A DNA stretch of 64,000 nt from Deltaproteobacteria bacterium (GCA_016704445.1 JADJAE010000008.1:124001-188000), one strand, 5' to 3'; counted from the stretch's first letter, positions 8,058 to 16,241 are shown. The notes: generated by a model from the sequence alone, not told the origin. Translations and numbers: made by a program.

Positions 8058-8765
8058 TCATCGCAGCGACGCCACGGCCTCCAGCGCCGCGAGCGCCATC
8101 GACCGCGCCGCCCCGGTGACGACCCCGAGCGTCGCCGCCACCACCCCGAGCGTGGCCAGCTCACGCAACGGCACCCGGAGCTCCGCCCGCTCCAGCGGCC
8201 GCCCGACCCGCCCGGCCAGCGCCACGGTGAGCTCCATCGCGGCGACGGTCAGCAGCGCCGAGGCCGCCAGCGTCGAGGCCGCCGCGAGCGCCGAGGTCGC
8301 CGCCCGTAGCGCCGCCGGCCACGTGGTCGCGGCGCCCCAGGCCCGCGAGCCCGATGGCATCACCGCGTAGGTCGCGGCCAGCGCGCGAAGCGCTCCGCGG
8401 TGCGCCCCCGAGGCCAGCAGGGTCATGGCGCCGACGAGGGACAGCAGCCGCGAGAGGGGCCCCTCCGCCCCCGCCCAGGGCCGATCGATCCAGGCGCCGG
8501 CGACGGAGAGCGCGAGCAGCGGCGCGCCGAGCACCAGCGCGAGCGCGGCGCCCACCGAGAGCTCGCGCAGCGCGGCGACGAGCAGCCACCCGTCGGGCTC
8601 GACCGGCCCTGCGCCCGCGCGGAGCCCCACCCCGAGCGCGAGCGCCGCGGCGATCAGGAGCCCCGCCCGCATCGGGGCGAGCGCCCTCGTGGCGAGCCAG
8701 AGCGAAGGGACGATGCGCAGCGCCGGGAGCGCCACGCCCAGCAGCGCCGGGAGCAGGGCGTTCAC
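8058..8765 (-). CDS. Type III export apparatus protein, SctT/FliR family
   Basis: A 235-residue integral membrane protein with about six hydrophobic segments. ALRELSVGAALALVLGAPL followed by LSVAGAWIDRPW corresponds to the conserved 'RE..iG...G' and 'aG..iD' region of FliR/SctT, the export-gate subunit that forms the pore with SctR and SctS. The family usually runs to about 260 residues, so this one is slightly short. The GTG at 8763-8765 overlaps the TGA of the preceding sctS-like gene (GTGA), the order seen in flagellar and injectisome operons. No sctR, sctU, sctV, ATPase or needle gene is in the window. The sequence is very Ala/Leu-rich and divergent, so the assignment rests on motif plus synteny. 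Confidence 0.72.
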   Translation of the reverse strand: MNALLPALLGVALPALRIVPSLWLATRALAPMRAGLLIAAALALGVGLRAGAGPVEPDGWLLVAALRELSVGAALALVLGAPLLALSVAGAWIDRPWAGAEGPLSRLLSLVGAMTLLASGAHRGALRALAATYAVMPSGSRAWGAATTWPAALRAATSALAAASTLAASALLTVAAMELTVALAGRVGRPLERAELRVPLRELATLGVVAATLGVVTGAARSMALAALEAVASLR

Positions 8766-9031
8766 GCGACCCAGGCGGGTATCGACGCCCACACGTAGCG
8801 CGCGAACTGCGAGAGCGCCCCGGCTCCCCAGGCGGCCGAGAGCGCGACCACGCCCGCGACCACCACGAGCCGCGGCACCGCGGTCAGCGCCGGGTCGCCG
8901 AGCCGCAGCGGCGCCGCCAGGAGCCCGATCACGAGGCCCACCAGCGCCGAGGCGAGGAGCGCGGGCGCAGCCACCGAGAGCGCGAGCAGGAGGGCGTGCT
9001 GGACGAGCGAGACCGTGCGGGCGAGGTCCAC
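8762..9031 (-). CDS. Type III export apparatus protein, SctS/FliQ family
   Basis: An 89-residue protein with two transmembrane helices, the exact size and topology of FliQ/SctS. Helix 1 (ALLLALSVAAPALLASALVG) carries the family's Pro in 'saP.L..aL..GL', followed by LVIGLLAAPLRLGDPAL and TAVPRLVVV, matching the 'QaaTqiqeqtltfvPK' region although the Gln and Thr residues are replaced. Helix 2 is VVVAGVVALSAAWGAG. GTG start at 9031. It is translationally coupled to the SctT-like gene and follows the GltJ-like gene by 50 bp. The loss of polar residues in the loop makes it a divergent member. Confidence 0.7.
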   Translation of the reverse strand: MDLARTVSLVQHALLLALSVAAPALLASALVGLVIGLLAAPLRLGDPALTAVPRLVVVAGVVALSAAWGAGALSQFARYVWASIPAWVA

Positions 9032-9081
9032 CCGCAGGAGGATCGCGAAGGACCCCCGACGGGGTCAACCGCGTCGGTCGA

Positions 9082-10848
9082 TCAGTTGAGGGCGAAGGGG
9101 AAGGTGACCGAGAAGGTCGGGCGCGAGAAGGCCGGGAGGTGCGCGTCGCGAACCGCGCGGGCGATGCAGCTACCGACGGGCGTGCCCGCGAAGGGCGGCG
9201 CGACGTTGGCGGTGTTGACGCGCCCCTGGCTGTTGAACACCACGGTGACGGTCGCGGTGCCGCCCGAGCCGGTGCCACAGGCGCGCACCGCCGGGCCGAC
9301 CCCGCGCATGGCGCCCGCGACATCGGGACGCGAGGGCATCTCCGGCAGGCCCGCAGTGGAGGCAGCGGCGGGGGCCGCGGCGCCGCCGGCGGACGGCCGG
9401 GCGACGGAGTTCATGAGGTCGTCGAGGCTGCCGCCCCCGGCCGCCGCGGGGCGAGGACGCGCCGCAGGAGCGGGCGACGGAGCCGACGGAGCGGCGGCCG
9501 CGGACGGGGTCGTCGTGCGCGCAGCGGCCGTGGCGGTCGACGGGCGCTCACGCTCACGGGGGCGCTCACGCTCGCGAGGCTCGTTGGCCGGAGCCGCCGC
9601 GGTCGGGGCCGCCGCGGTCGGAGCGGCGGGGGTGGGCGTCGGAGCTGCCTCGGGCACCGCAGCCGGCGCCGGGGTGGGCTCAGGGCTGGGCGTCGGGGTC
9701 GCGCTGGTGGGGTTCGGGTTGGTGTTCGCCGCGACGGTGGGGTTGGCGTTCTCGCCGTCCCCTCGGCCCTTGACGATGAACGCCGCGGCGATGCCGCCGG
9801 CCACGACGATGAGCGCCGCGCCGATGATGGCGACGTTCATGTTCTTGGAGCCCGCGGCGGGGCGCGGGGGCTCCACCGGCGCCACCACTGCCGCCGCCGG
9901 GACCACCACCGGCGCGAGCACCGGCGCCGCGAGCGGCGAGCTCAGGCCACCGGTCGCGCCCACGGTGAGGATGTCGTCGACCGAGCTCTTCGAGCGCGCG
10001 CTCGGCGTCGCCCCGAGGGCGCCCGCGAGCTTGTTGATGTCGATGAGCCCGCTGGAGTCGCCCGAGGCCGAGCCGGACTGCGGCGGCGCGTCCTTCGGAC
10101 CGGAGAGCTGCTGCAGGGTCGCGAGGGAGAAGAGCACGGAGTTCTCGTTGCGCTGCCCCGTCATCGAGTCGGCGCCTCCCCCGACCGAGGGCGCCTCCTC
10201 GGCGGCGGAGAACAGCGGCTTCGAGGCCTCCTGCACGCGCGCCTCGGTAGCGAACAGGTCACCGCCGCCGACCTTCGCGCGGGCCTTCGCGGGCTCTGTG
10301 TTGAGCGGGCGGCTGCTGCTGCGGGAGGGCTCCGGCGACGAGTAGAAGTCGCTCGCGGGCGCCGCCGCCATGGGCGCCGGGGCGGGCGCCTCCATGACCG
10401 GGGCCGCCGCCGGAGGAGCGATCGACGCGAAGAGGTCGTTGCCCATGAACGGCGCTTCATGCTCCGCCGACGGCGGCGCGCTGAACACGGCCGCGAGCTC
10501 TACGACCTCCTGCATCGGGAGCCAGCCCTCGAAGCCGTCGCGCCAGACGTAGGTCTCGGCGTCGATGTGTCCCCCGGCGAGCATGTCGCGCACCTGGGGG
10601 ATGCTGTACGGCCCCTGCTGCTCGCCGTTGAGCACGACGTGCCAGATGGGCTCTTCGCCACCCGCCGAGGTGTCCATCGCGCGGGTCGCCTCGTCCTCGG
10701 CGGGTCGCTGCACCTCCGCGGCCTCGGTGCCCCGGACGATGATGTCCGACGAGCACTTCTTGCACTTGATCTTGAAGAGCTTCTTACCCTGAACCTTTTC
10801 GTCCGCGATCTTGTAGGCCGCTCCGCAGCTCTGGCATTCGATCTTCAT
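9082..10848 (-). CDS. Zinc-ribbon, GYF-domain, TonB-like C-terminal membrane protein (GltJ/AgmX-like)
   Basis: A 588-residue single-pass protein with the layout of the myxococcal gliding protein GltJ/AgmX. Residues 1-40 are an MJ0042-type zinc ribbon (CQSCG...CKKC). Residues 67-118 are a GYF_2 domain (WHVVLNGEQQGPYSI, then YVWRDGFEGWLPM). A low-complexity Ala/Pro/Ser linker follows, then one transmembrane helix (VAIIGAALIVVAGGIAAAFI, about 320-340), a Pro/Thr/Arg-rich linker, and a C-terminal ~75-residue domain with paired Cys (VRACGTGSGG; VGSCIARAV) ending TFSVTFPFALN, similar to TonB/energy-transduction C-termini. In Myxococcus the N-terminal domains contact the cytosolic motility machinery; a motility or signalling role here is inference. 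Driven by a good promoter at 10959-10988. Confidence 0.75.
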   Translation of the reverse strand: MKIECQSCGAAYKIADEKVQGKKLFKIKCKKCSSDIIVRGTEAAEVQRPAEDEATRAMDTSAGGEEPIWHVVLNGEQQGPYSIPQVRDMLAGGHIDAETYVWRDGFEGWLPMQEVVELAAVFSAPPSAEHEAPFMGNDLFASIAPPAAAPVMEAPAPAPMAAAPASDFYSSPEPSRSSSRPLNTEPAKARAKVGGGDLFATEARVQEASKPLFSAAEEAPSVGGGADSMTGQRNENSVLFSLATLQQLSGPKDAPPQSGSASGDSSGLIDINKLAGALGATPSARSKSSVDDILTVGATGGLSSPLAAPVLAPVVVPAAAVVAPVEPPRPAAGSKNMNVAIIGAALIVVAGGIAAAFIVKGRGDGENANPTVAANTNPNPTSATPTPSPEPTPAPAAVPEAAPTPTPAAPTAAAPTAAAPANEPRERERPRERERPSTATAAARTTTPSAAAAPSAPSPAPAARPRPAAAGGGSLDDLMNSVARPSAGGAAAPAAASTAGLPEMPSRPDVAGAMRGVGPAVRACGTGSGGTATVTVVFNSQGRVNTANVAPPFAGTPVGSCIARAVRDAHLPAFSRPTFSVTFPFALN

Positions 10849-10958
10849 GTGGCTCTGTCCCGTGCGAGGCCCTGGCGTGGTCTGGTGATGGAAGGACGCG
10901 GGTCTTGCGGACTACTGAAGCGCGCGACGTTGCACTTCTTCCGGCGCCGTGGTCGCGC

Positions 10959-10988
10959 ATTCTAGAGATCCGCGGAATCCGGGGTCAA
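10959..10988 (-). promoter_or_regulatory. Sigma-70-type promoter for the GltJ-like gene
   Basis: On the minus strand TTGACC (10983-10988), 18-bp spacer, TAGAAT (10959-10964). It lies in the 203-bp spacer between the zinc-ribbon membrane gene and the GltJ-like gene, about 110 bases before the latter's ATG. Nothing else was recognised in that spacer. Confidence 0.55.
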
Positions 10989-11051
10989 GCGCGGTGTTCG
11001 CGCCCTCAAAGCTTCGATCGGCGAGGGCGGCGCCCCTTGGGAAGAAGTTGT

Positions 11052-12530
11052 TCATCCGTCCTTCAGCCGCTCTCCGTCGTCGACGCAGAAGTCCATGAGC
11101 GGCTCGTAGCGACGCTGACATCTGGGGCAGATACGCACCTTCGGCGCCACGACCGCCGGAGCCGTCACGGCCACGGCCACCAGCCCCGCGCCGTCTTCGG
11201 TGCAGAACACCGACCCGTCGAGGAACTCCTTGGCGCACACCGGGCATCGCTTTGCGGCGGGGGGCGCGCTCGCCACGACGGCAGGCACCTTCGCCATCGT
11301 CGGCGCCTCGCTCGTCGCGTCCGTGGCGGGCGGAAACATCTCGACCGGCGGGGCCTCCCTCCGGTGTCGCCCCGGCGGCTCATACGTCGGGGCCATCCCG
11401 GGGATGGGTCGCCGCACCGTCGTCGGCTCGTCGTCCTGCACCAGCACCGGCTTGCGCTTGCGGCGCGAGAGCAGCCAGGCCACGAGGCCGAGCGCGAGGC
11501 CCCCGCCGAGGAGCGCCGCCGCCGGCCAGATCCACCGCGGGCTCGGGCTCGGGATCTCGGTGTGCACCGACACGCCCAGTGACTGCCCCGCCCCAGGATC
11601 GATCGCCTCGACCGAAGCGTCCTCCTCCTCGATGTGCGCCGCGGCCAGCGAGCGATACTGGTCTTCGCTCACGATGGTCGCGACGGCCCTCGCGCTGAGC
11701 GTCCCCGCGGTGGCGACGACCTCGAGCACGCCTTCGCCGCGCGTCGAGGCGACGCACCCGCGATCGACCGTCGCCTCCGCCGCGCCCGCGGACGGGCGCA
11801 ACGACCACGCGACCGCGGCGCCCTCGAGCTCGCACCGCGCGGCGTCGAGCACCCGCGCTCGGAAGCAGGTTCGCCCTCCGACCGGCAGGCTACGGCGCGA
11901 CGGCGCCACCACCAGAACCCTCGCTGCGCCGACCCGCGCGCACCGTCGCACCGTCGGCTCCGGAGTCGGCCGCGTCGGAGCGGGAGTCGGCGTGGGAGTC
12001 GGCGTGGGAGTCGGCGTGGGAGTCGGGGCGGCGCTGACGCGCTCGTACTCGCGCACCATCACGGAGCGCGCGCGACAGACTGAACCTTGGATGTTCCACT
12101 CGTACTCGGTCTCGTCGCGGAGGGTGAGCCGTCGGTCCCCCTCGGCGGACACGGTGTACGTCGCACGCTCGCCGAGCGCGGCGCCATCCGGGGTGCTGCA
12201 CGTGCTCACCCAGCGGGTGGGCGACGGGTGCGAGGCGCTCCTCACGGCGACGTCCCGGTTGTCGCTCCAGCACCGGTCGGAGCGCAGCGTCCGGCCGCCC
12301 GTGTCGACGCTCAGGCTCGTCGCGGTCGCGCGGACGGTCGCCTCGCGCCCGACGCTGCCTCGGCGCGACGACGGCCGCGGACCGCAGCCCGGCCCCCACT
12401 CGCGGATGGTGACGTCGACGTCGTCGCGGGTGCTACGCCACGAGCCGCTGAGGTCCTGCGCCCCTCCGGCGAACGGAAGAGCGGACGACGCGACCGCGAC
12501 GAGCGCCGCGATGATCGGGGGACGAGCCAT
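11052..12530 (-). CDS. Signal-peptide protein with one TM segment and two C-terminal zinc ribbons
   Basis: A 492-residue protein of unknown function. Residues 1-24 are a signal peptide (IIAALVAVASSALPFAGGAQ). A Cys-containing extracytoplasmic domain follows, then a (PT)n linker encoded by a 12-bp repeat. A second extracytoplasmic region with Ig/BIG-like character (VLVVAPSRRSLPVGGRTCF ... VLEVVATAGTLSARAVATI) comes next, then one membrane helix at about 333-355 (WIWPAAALLGGGLALGLVAW) with an RRKRK stop-transfer. The cytoplasmic tail ends in two rubredoxin-like ribbons, CPVCAKEF...FCTEDG and CPRCQRRY...FCVDDG. The layout suggests transmembrane signalling or assembly. Lies downstream of etf genes on the same strand but read away from the GltJ-like promoter. 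Confidence 0.7.
   Translation of the reverse strand: MARPPIIAALVAVASSALPFAGGAQDLSGSWRSTRDDVDVTIREWGPGCGPRPSSRRGSVGREATVRATATSLSVDTGGRTLRSDRCWSDNRDVAVRSASHPSPTRWVSTCSTPDGAALGERATYTVSAEGDRRLTLRDETEYEWNIQGSVCRARSVMVREYERVSAAPTPTPTPTPTPTPTPAPTRPTPEPTVRRCARVGAARVLVVAPSRRSLPVGGRTCFRARVLDAARCELEGAAVAWSLRPSAGAAEATVDRGCVASTRGEGVLEVVATAGTLSARAVATIVSEDQYRSLAAAHIEEEDASVEAIDPGAGQSLGVSVHTEIPSPSPRWIWPAAALLGGGLALGLVAWLLSRRKRKPVLVQDDEPTTVRRPIPGMAPTYEPPGRHRREAPPVEMFPPATDATSEAPTMAKVPAVVASAPPAAKRCPVCAKEFLDGSVFCTEDGAGLVAVAVTAPAVVAPKVRICPRCQRRYEPLMDFCVDDGERLKDG
11982..12027. repeat. 12-bp tandem repeat (GGAGTCGGCGTG) encoding Pro-Thr linker
   Basis: Four near-identical 12-bp units lie inside the zinc-ribbon membrane protein gene and encode its (Pro-Thr)n linker on the minus strand. 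Copy number is likely to vary between strains. Confidence 0.7.
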
Positions 12531-12607
12531 GCTGATGTTGGACAGTAGCGAGCCGCGCGGTCTTTGACCACCATCCGCGCGGTGGGAGGGAGGAAGCGTC
12601 GGGCGCT

Positions 12608-13576
12608 TCAGCCCTCGGCGCGGATCTTCTTTACGGCGTCGGTAAGCTCCGGGACGGCCTTGTAGAGGTCCGCCACGAGGCCGTAGTCCGCGAGCTGGAA
12701 GATCGGCGCCTCGGGGTCCTTGTTGATGGCCACGATGACCTTGCTGTTCTTCATCCCGGCGATGTGCTGGATGGCGCCGGAGATGCCGACGGCGATGTAC
12801 AGCTTCGGCGCGACGACCTTGCCGGTCTGCCCGACCTGGAGGTCGTTGGGCACGTAGCCCGCGTCGACCGCCGCGCGGCTGGCGCCCATGGCCGCGCCCA
12901 GCACGTCGACGAGGGGCTCGAGCACGGTCTTGAAGCCCTCGGCGGACTTCAGCGAGCGCCCGCCCGACACGACCACCTTGGCCTCGGCCAGCTCGGGCCG
13001 CGCCGACTTCACCTCGTCGAAGCTCACGAACTCGACGCGCCCGGCGAGCGGCGCGTCGACCGCGGCGACCTTCTCGATGGACGACGCCCCGCCGCTCGGC
13101 GCGGCGGCCTCGAACTCCGACTGGCGCGCGCTGACCACCTGCGTGGCCGTGGTGACCTGCATGGTCGCGATCGCGTTGCCCGCGTACATCGGGCGCTTGT
13201 AGGTGAGCGCCCCGCCCGAGGCCTCGACGCCCGCGATGTCGCTCGCGAAGCCGGCTCCGAGCCGGGCGGCGACGCGCGGCGCGAGGTCCTTGCCGAAGGA
13301 GCTCGCGGTCACGACCACGACCGAGTAGCCCTTGGCGGCCTCGGACACGGTGGGCGCGAACACCTCACCGACGTAATTGGCGAAGCGCGCGTCGTCGGCG
13401 ACCTTCACGGACCCGGCGCCGTACGCGCGCAGCTCCTCGGCGGCCGCTCCGACGCCGTGGCCGACCACGAGCACGTCGAAGGGCATGCCCGCCAGGCGCG
13501 CGAAGGAGATCGCGCTGTGGGTGGTCTTCTTCAGCTTCCCCGCGGAGACCTCTGCAACAACCAGGATCTTGCTCAT
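12608..13576 (-). CDS. etfA: Electron transfer flavoprotein, alpha subunit
   Basis: A 322-residue ETF alpha chain. With EtfB it carries electrons from acyl-CoA dehydrogenases to ETF-quinone oxidoreductase. The N-terminal domain begins ILVVAEVSAGKLKK. The C-terminal FAD-binding domain shows GGRSLKSAEGF, the DAGYVPNDLQVGQTGKVVAP segment, YIAVGISGAIQHIAGMKNSK and INKDPEAPIFQLADYGLVAD, all diagnostic of the family. Length is typical (310-320). The start is 16 bp after the etfB stop, so the two form an operon in the usual order etfB-etfA. Confidence 0.97.
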   Translation of the reverse strand: MSKILVVAEVSAGKLKKTTHSAISFARLAGMPFDVLVVGHGVGAAAEELRAYGAGSVKVADDARFANYVGEVFAPTVSEAAKGYSVVVVTASSFGKDLAPRVAARLGAGFASDIAGVEASGGALTYKRPMYAGNAIATMQVTTATQVVSARQSEFEAAAPSGGASSIEKVAAVDAPLAGRVEFVSFDEVKSARPELAEAKVVVSGGRSLKSAEGFKTVLEPLVDVLGAAMGASRAAVDAGYVPNDLQVGQTGKVVAPKLYIAVGISGAIQHIAGMKNSKVIVAINKDPEAPIFQLADYGLVADLYKAVPELTDAVKKIRAEG

Positions 13577-13592
13577 CTCATTCGCTCCTGTC

Positions 13593-14429
13593 TCAGAGGA
13601 CCTTCGCCTCGGTGCGCAGCTTCTGGACCAGCTCCGCGACGTCCTTGACCTTCACGCCGCCCTTGCGCGCCGGCGGCAGCGCGAAGCTGAGGTACTTCGA
13701 CTTGAGCGAAGCATCGACGCCGAGCGACGCGAGGGGAGCCTCGACGATGGGCTTGGCCTTCGCCTTGATGATCATCGGGAGCGGCGTGAAGCGCGCGCCC
13801 TCGGGGTAGGCGAAGGTGGCGGGGGTCACGTGGTTGGCGACGCTCTTCGGCGCGACGATGCGCAGGTCGACGCTGATCACCGCCGGCAGCGTGAGCTTCA
13901 GCTTGATCACGCCGCCGTCGACCTCGCGGCCCACGATGACGGTCTTCTTGTCGGCGCTGAGCTCCATGCTCATCGCGAAGGTGGCGCTCGGCCACTGGAG
14001 CAGCTCCGCGAGGATCTGCCCCACCTGGTTGCTGTCGCCGTCGACCGCCTGCTTGCCGAGCACGACGAGGTCGGGCTTCTGCTGCTCGACGACCTTGGCG
14101 AGCGCGCGGGCGACCAGGTCACCGTCGAGCGACTCGTCGTCGGAGAGGAAGAGCAGGCCGTCGTCGCCGCCCATCGCGAGGGCCTGGCGGATGTTGGTCG
14201 CCGCCTCCTTCGGACCGAAGGACACGACCGTGAGCTTGTCGCCCGCGTTGCGCGCCTTGGTCTGACCGTTCTCGATGAGGCGGAGCGAGGCCTCGACGGC
14301 GTACTCGTCGAAGGGGTTGGCCTTCGGCTCGAGGCCGGTGGTCTCGATCTTCGCGCCGCCGGCGCCGATCTTGATCTTGTTGGCGTTGTCCGGATCTGCC
14401 GTTCGCTTCAGTGGAACCAGGATCTTCAC
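13593..14429 (-). CDS. etfB: Electron transfer flavoprotein, beta subunit
   Basis: A 278-residue ETF beta chain, slightly longer than the usual 250-260, that binds AMP and partners EtfA. Diagnostic are ILVPLKRTADPDNANKIKI at the N-terminus, NPFDEYAVEASLRL, the GGDDGLLFLSDDE and DLVVLGKQAVDGDSNQVGQ segments, and the C-terminal LPPARKGGVKVKDVAELVQK recognition-loop region. ATG at 14429, preceded by GAGGAGAC. First gene of etfBA, with an 84-base leader from a promoter at 14513-14541 that has an adjoining palindrome, so fatty-acid-type control is possible. Confidence 0.96.
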   Translation of the reverse strand: MKILVPLKRTADPDNANKIKIGAGGAKIETTGLEPKANPFDEYAVEASLRLIENGQTKARNAGDKLTVVSFGPKEAATNIRQALAMGGDDGLLFLSDDESLDGDLVARALAKVVEQQKPDLVVLGKQAVDGDSNQVGQILAELLQWPSATFAMSMELSADKKTVIVGREVDGGVIKLKLTLPAVISVDLRIVAPKSVANHVTPATFAYPEGARFTPLPMIIKAKAKPIVEAPLASLGVDASLKSKYLSFALPPARKGGVKVKDVAELVQKLRTEAKVL

Positions 14430-14512
14430 GGTGCCGTCTCCTCGCTGACGGTTGAGGCTGTAAAACGCCGCTCTCCGACGGATCTGGTCGGGGCCTGCGA
14501 TGCGCCGCGGTG

Positions 14513-14541
14513 GTGTAGGTTCTGACTGCGCGGCATGTCAA
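14513..14541 (-). promoter_or_regulatory. Sigma-70-type promoter for etfBA
   Basis: Minus strand TTGACA (14536-14541), 17-bp spacer, CTACAC (14513-14518). The -35 is a perfect consensus; the -10 keeps the T2 and A3 positions. It is 84 bases upstream of the etfB ATG. Confidence 0.6.
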
Positions 14542-14554
14542 CCCGCAGCGGTCA

Positions 14555-14570
14555 CTGAATGGTCATTCAG
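14555..14570. promoter_or_regulatory. Operator-like palindrome CTGAATG-GT-CATTCAG upstream of etfBA
   Basis: A perfect 7-bp inverted repeat with a 2-bp centre, 13 bp upstream of the etfBA -35 hexamer and overlapping the 3' end of the gshB-like gene. The half-site TGAATG/CATTCA is the one known from TetR-family fatty-acid regulators such as Bacillus FadR, though spacing differs. Operator role is inferred. Confidence 0.4.
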
Positions 14571-15525
14571 CGCGAGACTTGATCGCCTTCGCTCGCTCCT
14601 CGACCCAGGCGATGACCTTCGCCTCGGGCTCCGAGCCGGTGAAGCGCGAGAGTTCTTGGATGCCCGTCGGGGACGTGACGTTGACCTCCGTCAAGCGCCC
14701 GCCGATGACGTCGAGGCCCACGAAGTACAGCCCGTCGCGACGCAACTGCTCGCCGACGGCCGCGATGATGGCGCGGTCGTGCTCGTCGAGTTCGCACGGC
14801 TCCACCCGTCCTCCGACGTGGATGTTGCTGCGCGACTCATCCTCCCGCGGCACCCGCAGGATCGCTCCCAGCGGCTCGCCATCGAGCAGCAGCACCCGCT
14901 TGTCGCCCTCCCGCACCGCGGGCAGGAACTCCTGGACCATCGCGAAGCGCCGCCCCTCGAGGGTGAGCGTCTCGACGATGGAGCGGAAGTTCTTGTCCGC
15001 GAGGTCGACGACCATGATCCCGCGCCCGCCCGCGCCATCGAGCGGCTTCATCACGCCGGGGCCGCCGAGCTCCTCCAGGAAGGCGCGGATGTCGGCCTCC
15101 TTCGCGCTGACGATCGTGCGCGGGGTGACCGACGGGAAGTGCATCGCGTAGAGCTTCTCGTTGGCGTCACGGATGCCCCGCGGATCGTTGACCACGAGCA
15201 CCCTGCCCCGCAGCTGCTCGAGCAGGAGCGTGTTGTAGAGGTACTGCGCATCGAAGGGGGGATCGGTACGGATGAACACCGCGTCGAGCCCGGCCATGTC
15301 GACCACCTCGGGCGCGTCGCTCTCGAAATGGCCGGGCGCCGAGACCGCCCGCACCCGCGTACGACGGAGCGTCCCATAGACCCCTCCCCGCGCGCCGATC
15401 AGGTCGGCCGACCCGAGGGTGAAGACCTCGTGCCCGCGGCGCTGCGCCTCGAGCATGAAGGCGAAGGTGGTGTCCTTGTCGACGAGCACGCGCTCGATCG
15501 GATCCATGAGGAAGGCGAAGCGCAT
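14563..15525 (-). CDS. gshB: Glutathione synthetase
   Basis: A 320-residue ATP-grasp enzyme that ligates gamma-glutamylcysteine and glycine. It follows the bacterial GshB pattern: MRFAFLMDPIERVLVDKDTT at the N-terminus, IRTDPPFDAQYLYNTLLLE, VVNDPRGIRDANEKLYA, the ATP-grasp core VMKPLDGAGGRGIMVV, QEFLPAVREGDKRVLLLDG, and the C-terminal DVIGGRLTEVNVTSPTGIQE, which holds metal- and ATP-binding Glu/Asn. ATG at 15525 gives the standard family start and length; an upstream in-frame Met at 15615 would add 30 non-conserved residues. Monocistronic as far as visible; gshA is not nearby. Confidence 0.95.
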   Translation of the reverse strand: MRFAFLMDPIERVLVDKDTTFAFMLEAQRRGHEVFTLGSADLIGARGGVYGTLRRTRVRAVSAPGHFESDAPEVVDMAGLDAVFIRTDPPFDAQYLYNTLLLEQLRGRVLVVNDPRGIRDANEKLYAMHFPSVTPRTIVSAKEADIRAFLEELGGPGVMKPLDGAGGRGIMVVDLADKNFRSIVETLTLEGRRFAMVQEFLPAVREGDKRVLLLDGEPLGAILRVPREDESRSNIHVGGRVEPCELDEHDRAIIAAVGEQLRRDGLYFVGLDVIGGRLTEVNVTSPTGIQELSRFTGSEPEAKVIAWVEERAKAIKSRAE

Positions 15526-15719
15526 CGGGGGGTGACCTCCGCCGCGCACCATAGCGGCAGCGCGTCGAAGTCGAAACCCTGAAGCGCCCGCCTGGGACAT
15601 CAGTCCCGGGGCCACGATGGATGAAGGGATAAATGAGCTGAAGGCGCGACATGGAGGTCATCCATGCGCGCCTTCAACCGCGGCTAACCTTGAAGGGAGA
15701 GCCGCTCGGGTCGGAAGTC

Positions 15720-16097
15720 TTACTCTTCCTCGCCGCCGGAGGCAGCCGCCGGGGACGCCGGGGCAGCGGGCTTCTTGGCGCGGGGAGCAGCCTTCTTGGC
15801 AGCGGGCTTCTTCGCGGGAGCAGCCTTCTTGGCGGCCGGCTTCTTCGCGGGAGCAGCCTTCTTGGCCGCCGGCTTCTTGGCCGCTGCCTTCTTCGCGGGA
15901 GCAGCCTTCTTGGCGGCCGGCTTCTTGGCCGCTGCCTTCTTGGCCGGAGCAGCCTTCTTGGCCGCCGGCTTCTTGGCCGCTGCCTTCTTGGCAGCGGGCT
16001 TCGCCGCCACCTTCTTGGCAGCGGGCTTCTTCGCCGCGGGCTTCTTCGCCGCCGGCTTCTTGGCCTTGGGGGCCGCCTTCTTCTTTGCAGTCGCCAT
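15720..16097 (-). CDS. Histone H1-like AAKK-repeat protein
   Basis: A 125-residue, extremely Lys/Ala/Pro-rich protein made almost wholly of KKPAAKKAAPAKK-type repeats (residues 2-110) and ending in a short acidic tail (SGGEEE). This is the composition of the C-terminal domain of histone H1 and of bacterial H1-like proteins, which bind DNA non-specifically and compact the nucleoid. The ATG at 16097 has GGAGGT 10 bases upstream; the open frame further up is not repeat-like. A strong promoter (16135-16162) suggests high expression. The repeat DNA (about 15728-16075) is a 15-30 bp tandem array prone to copy-number change. Confidence 0.85.
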   Translation of the reverse strand: MATAKKKAAPKAKKPAAKKPAAKKPAAKKVAAKPAAKKAAAKKPAAKKAAPAKKAAAKKPAAKKAAPAKKAAAKKPAAKKAAPAKKPAAKKAAPAKKPAAKKAAPRAKKPAAPASPAAASGGEEE

Positions 16098-16134
16098 GGA
16101 ACCTGACCTCCAGTGATGAGGTTGACTGTTAGGT

Positions 16135-16162
16135 AATGTATCGTCTCTTGGGGTGGTGTCAA
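16135..16162 (-). promoter_or_regulatory. Strong sigma-70-type promoter for the H1-like gene
   Basis: Minus strand TTGACA (16157-16162), 16-bp spacer, TACATT (16135-16140), 38 bases upstream of the ATG at 16097. Confidence 0.65.
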
Positions 16163-16212
16163 GCATGACAGCGCATGGCGAAGTACGTTTGGTTGGGGAA
16201 GGGGTCATTTCG

Positions 16213-16241
16213 TTGACTTTCCCCAGGAGCTCTGTTTAGCG
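16213..16241 (+). promoter_or_regulatory. Putative promoter for the OmpA-like lipoprotein gene
   Basis: TTGACT (16213-16218), then TTTAGC/TTAGCG at 16235-16241 with 16-17 bp spacing. Divergent from the H1-like promoter and about 37 bases from the GTG start. Confidence 0.45.

Noticed and set aside
11982..12027. Regular tandem repeat considered as a CRISPR array
   Set aside because: 12-bp units without spacers, in frame within a gene and encoding Pro-Thr; not CRISPR.
12560..12590. Stem CCACC...GGTGG near the etfA end, considered as a terminator
   Set aside because: Short stem, no T-run on either strand and located downstream of a weak context.
15728..16075. Repeat tract in the H1-like gene considered as a CRISPR array or integron
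   Set aside because: Units are contiguous, coding and differ only by codon-level variation; no spacers.
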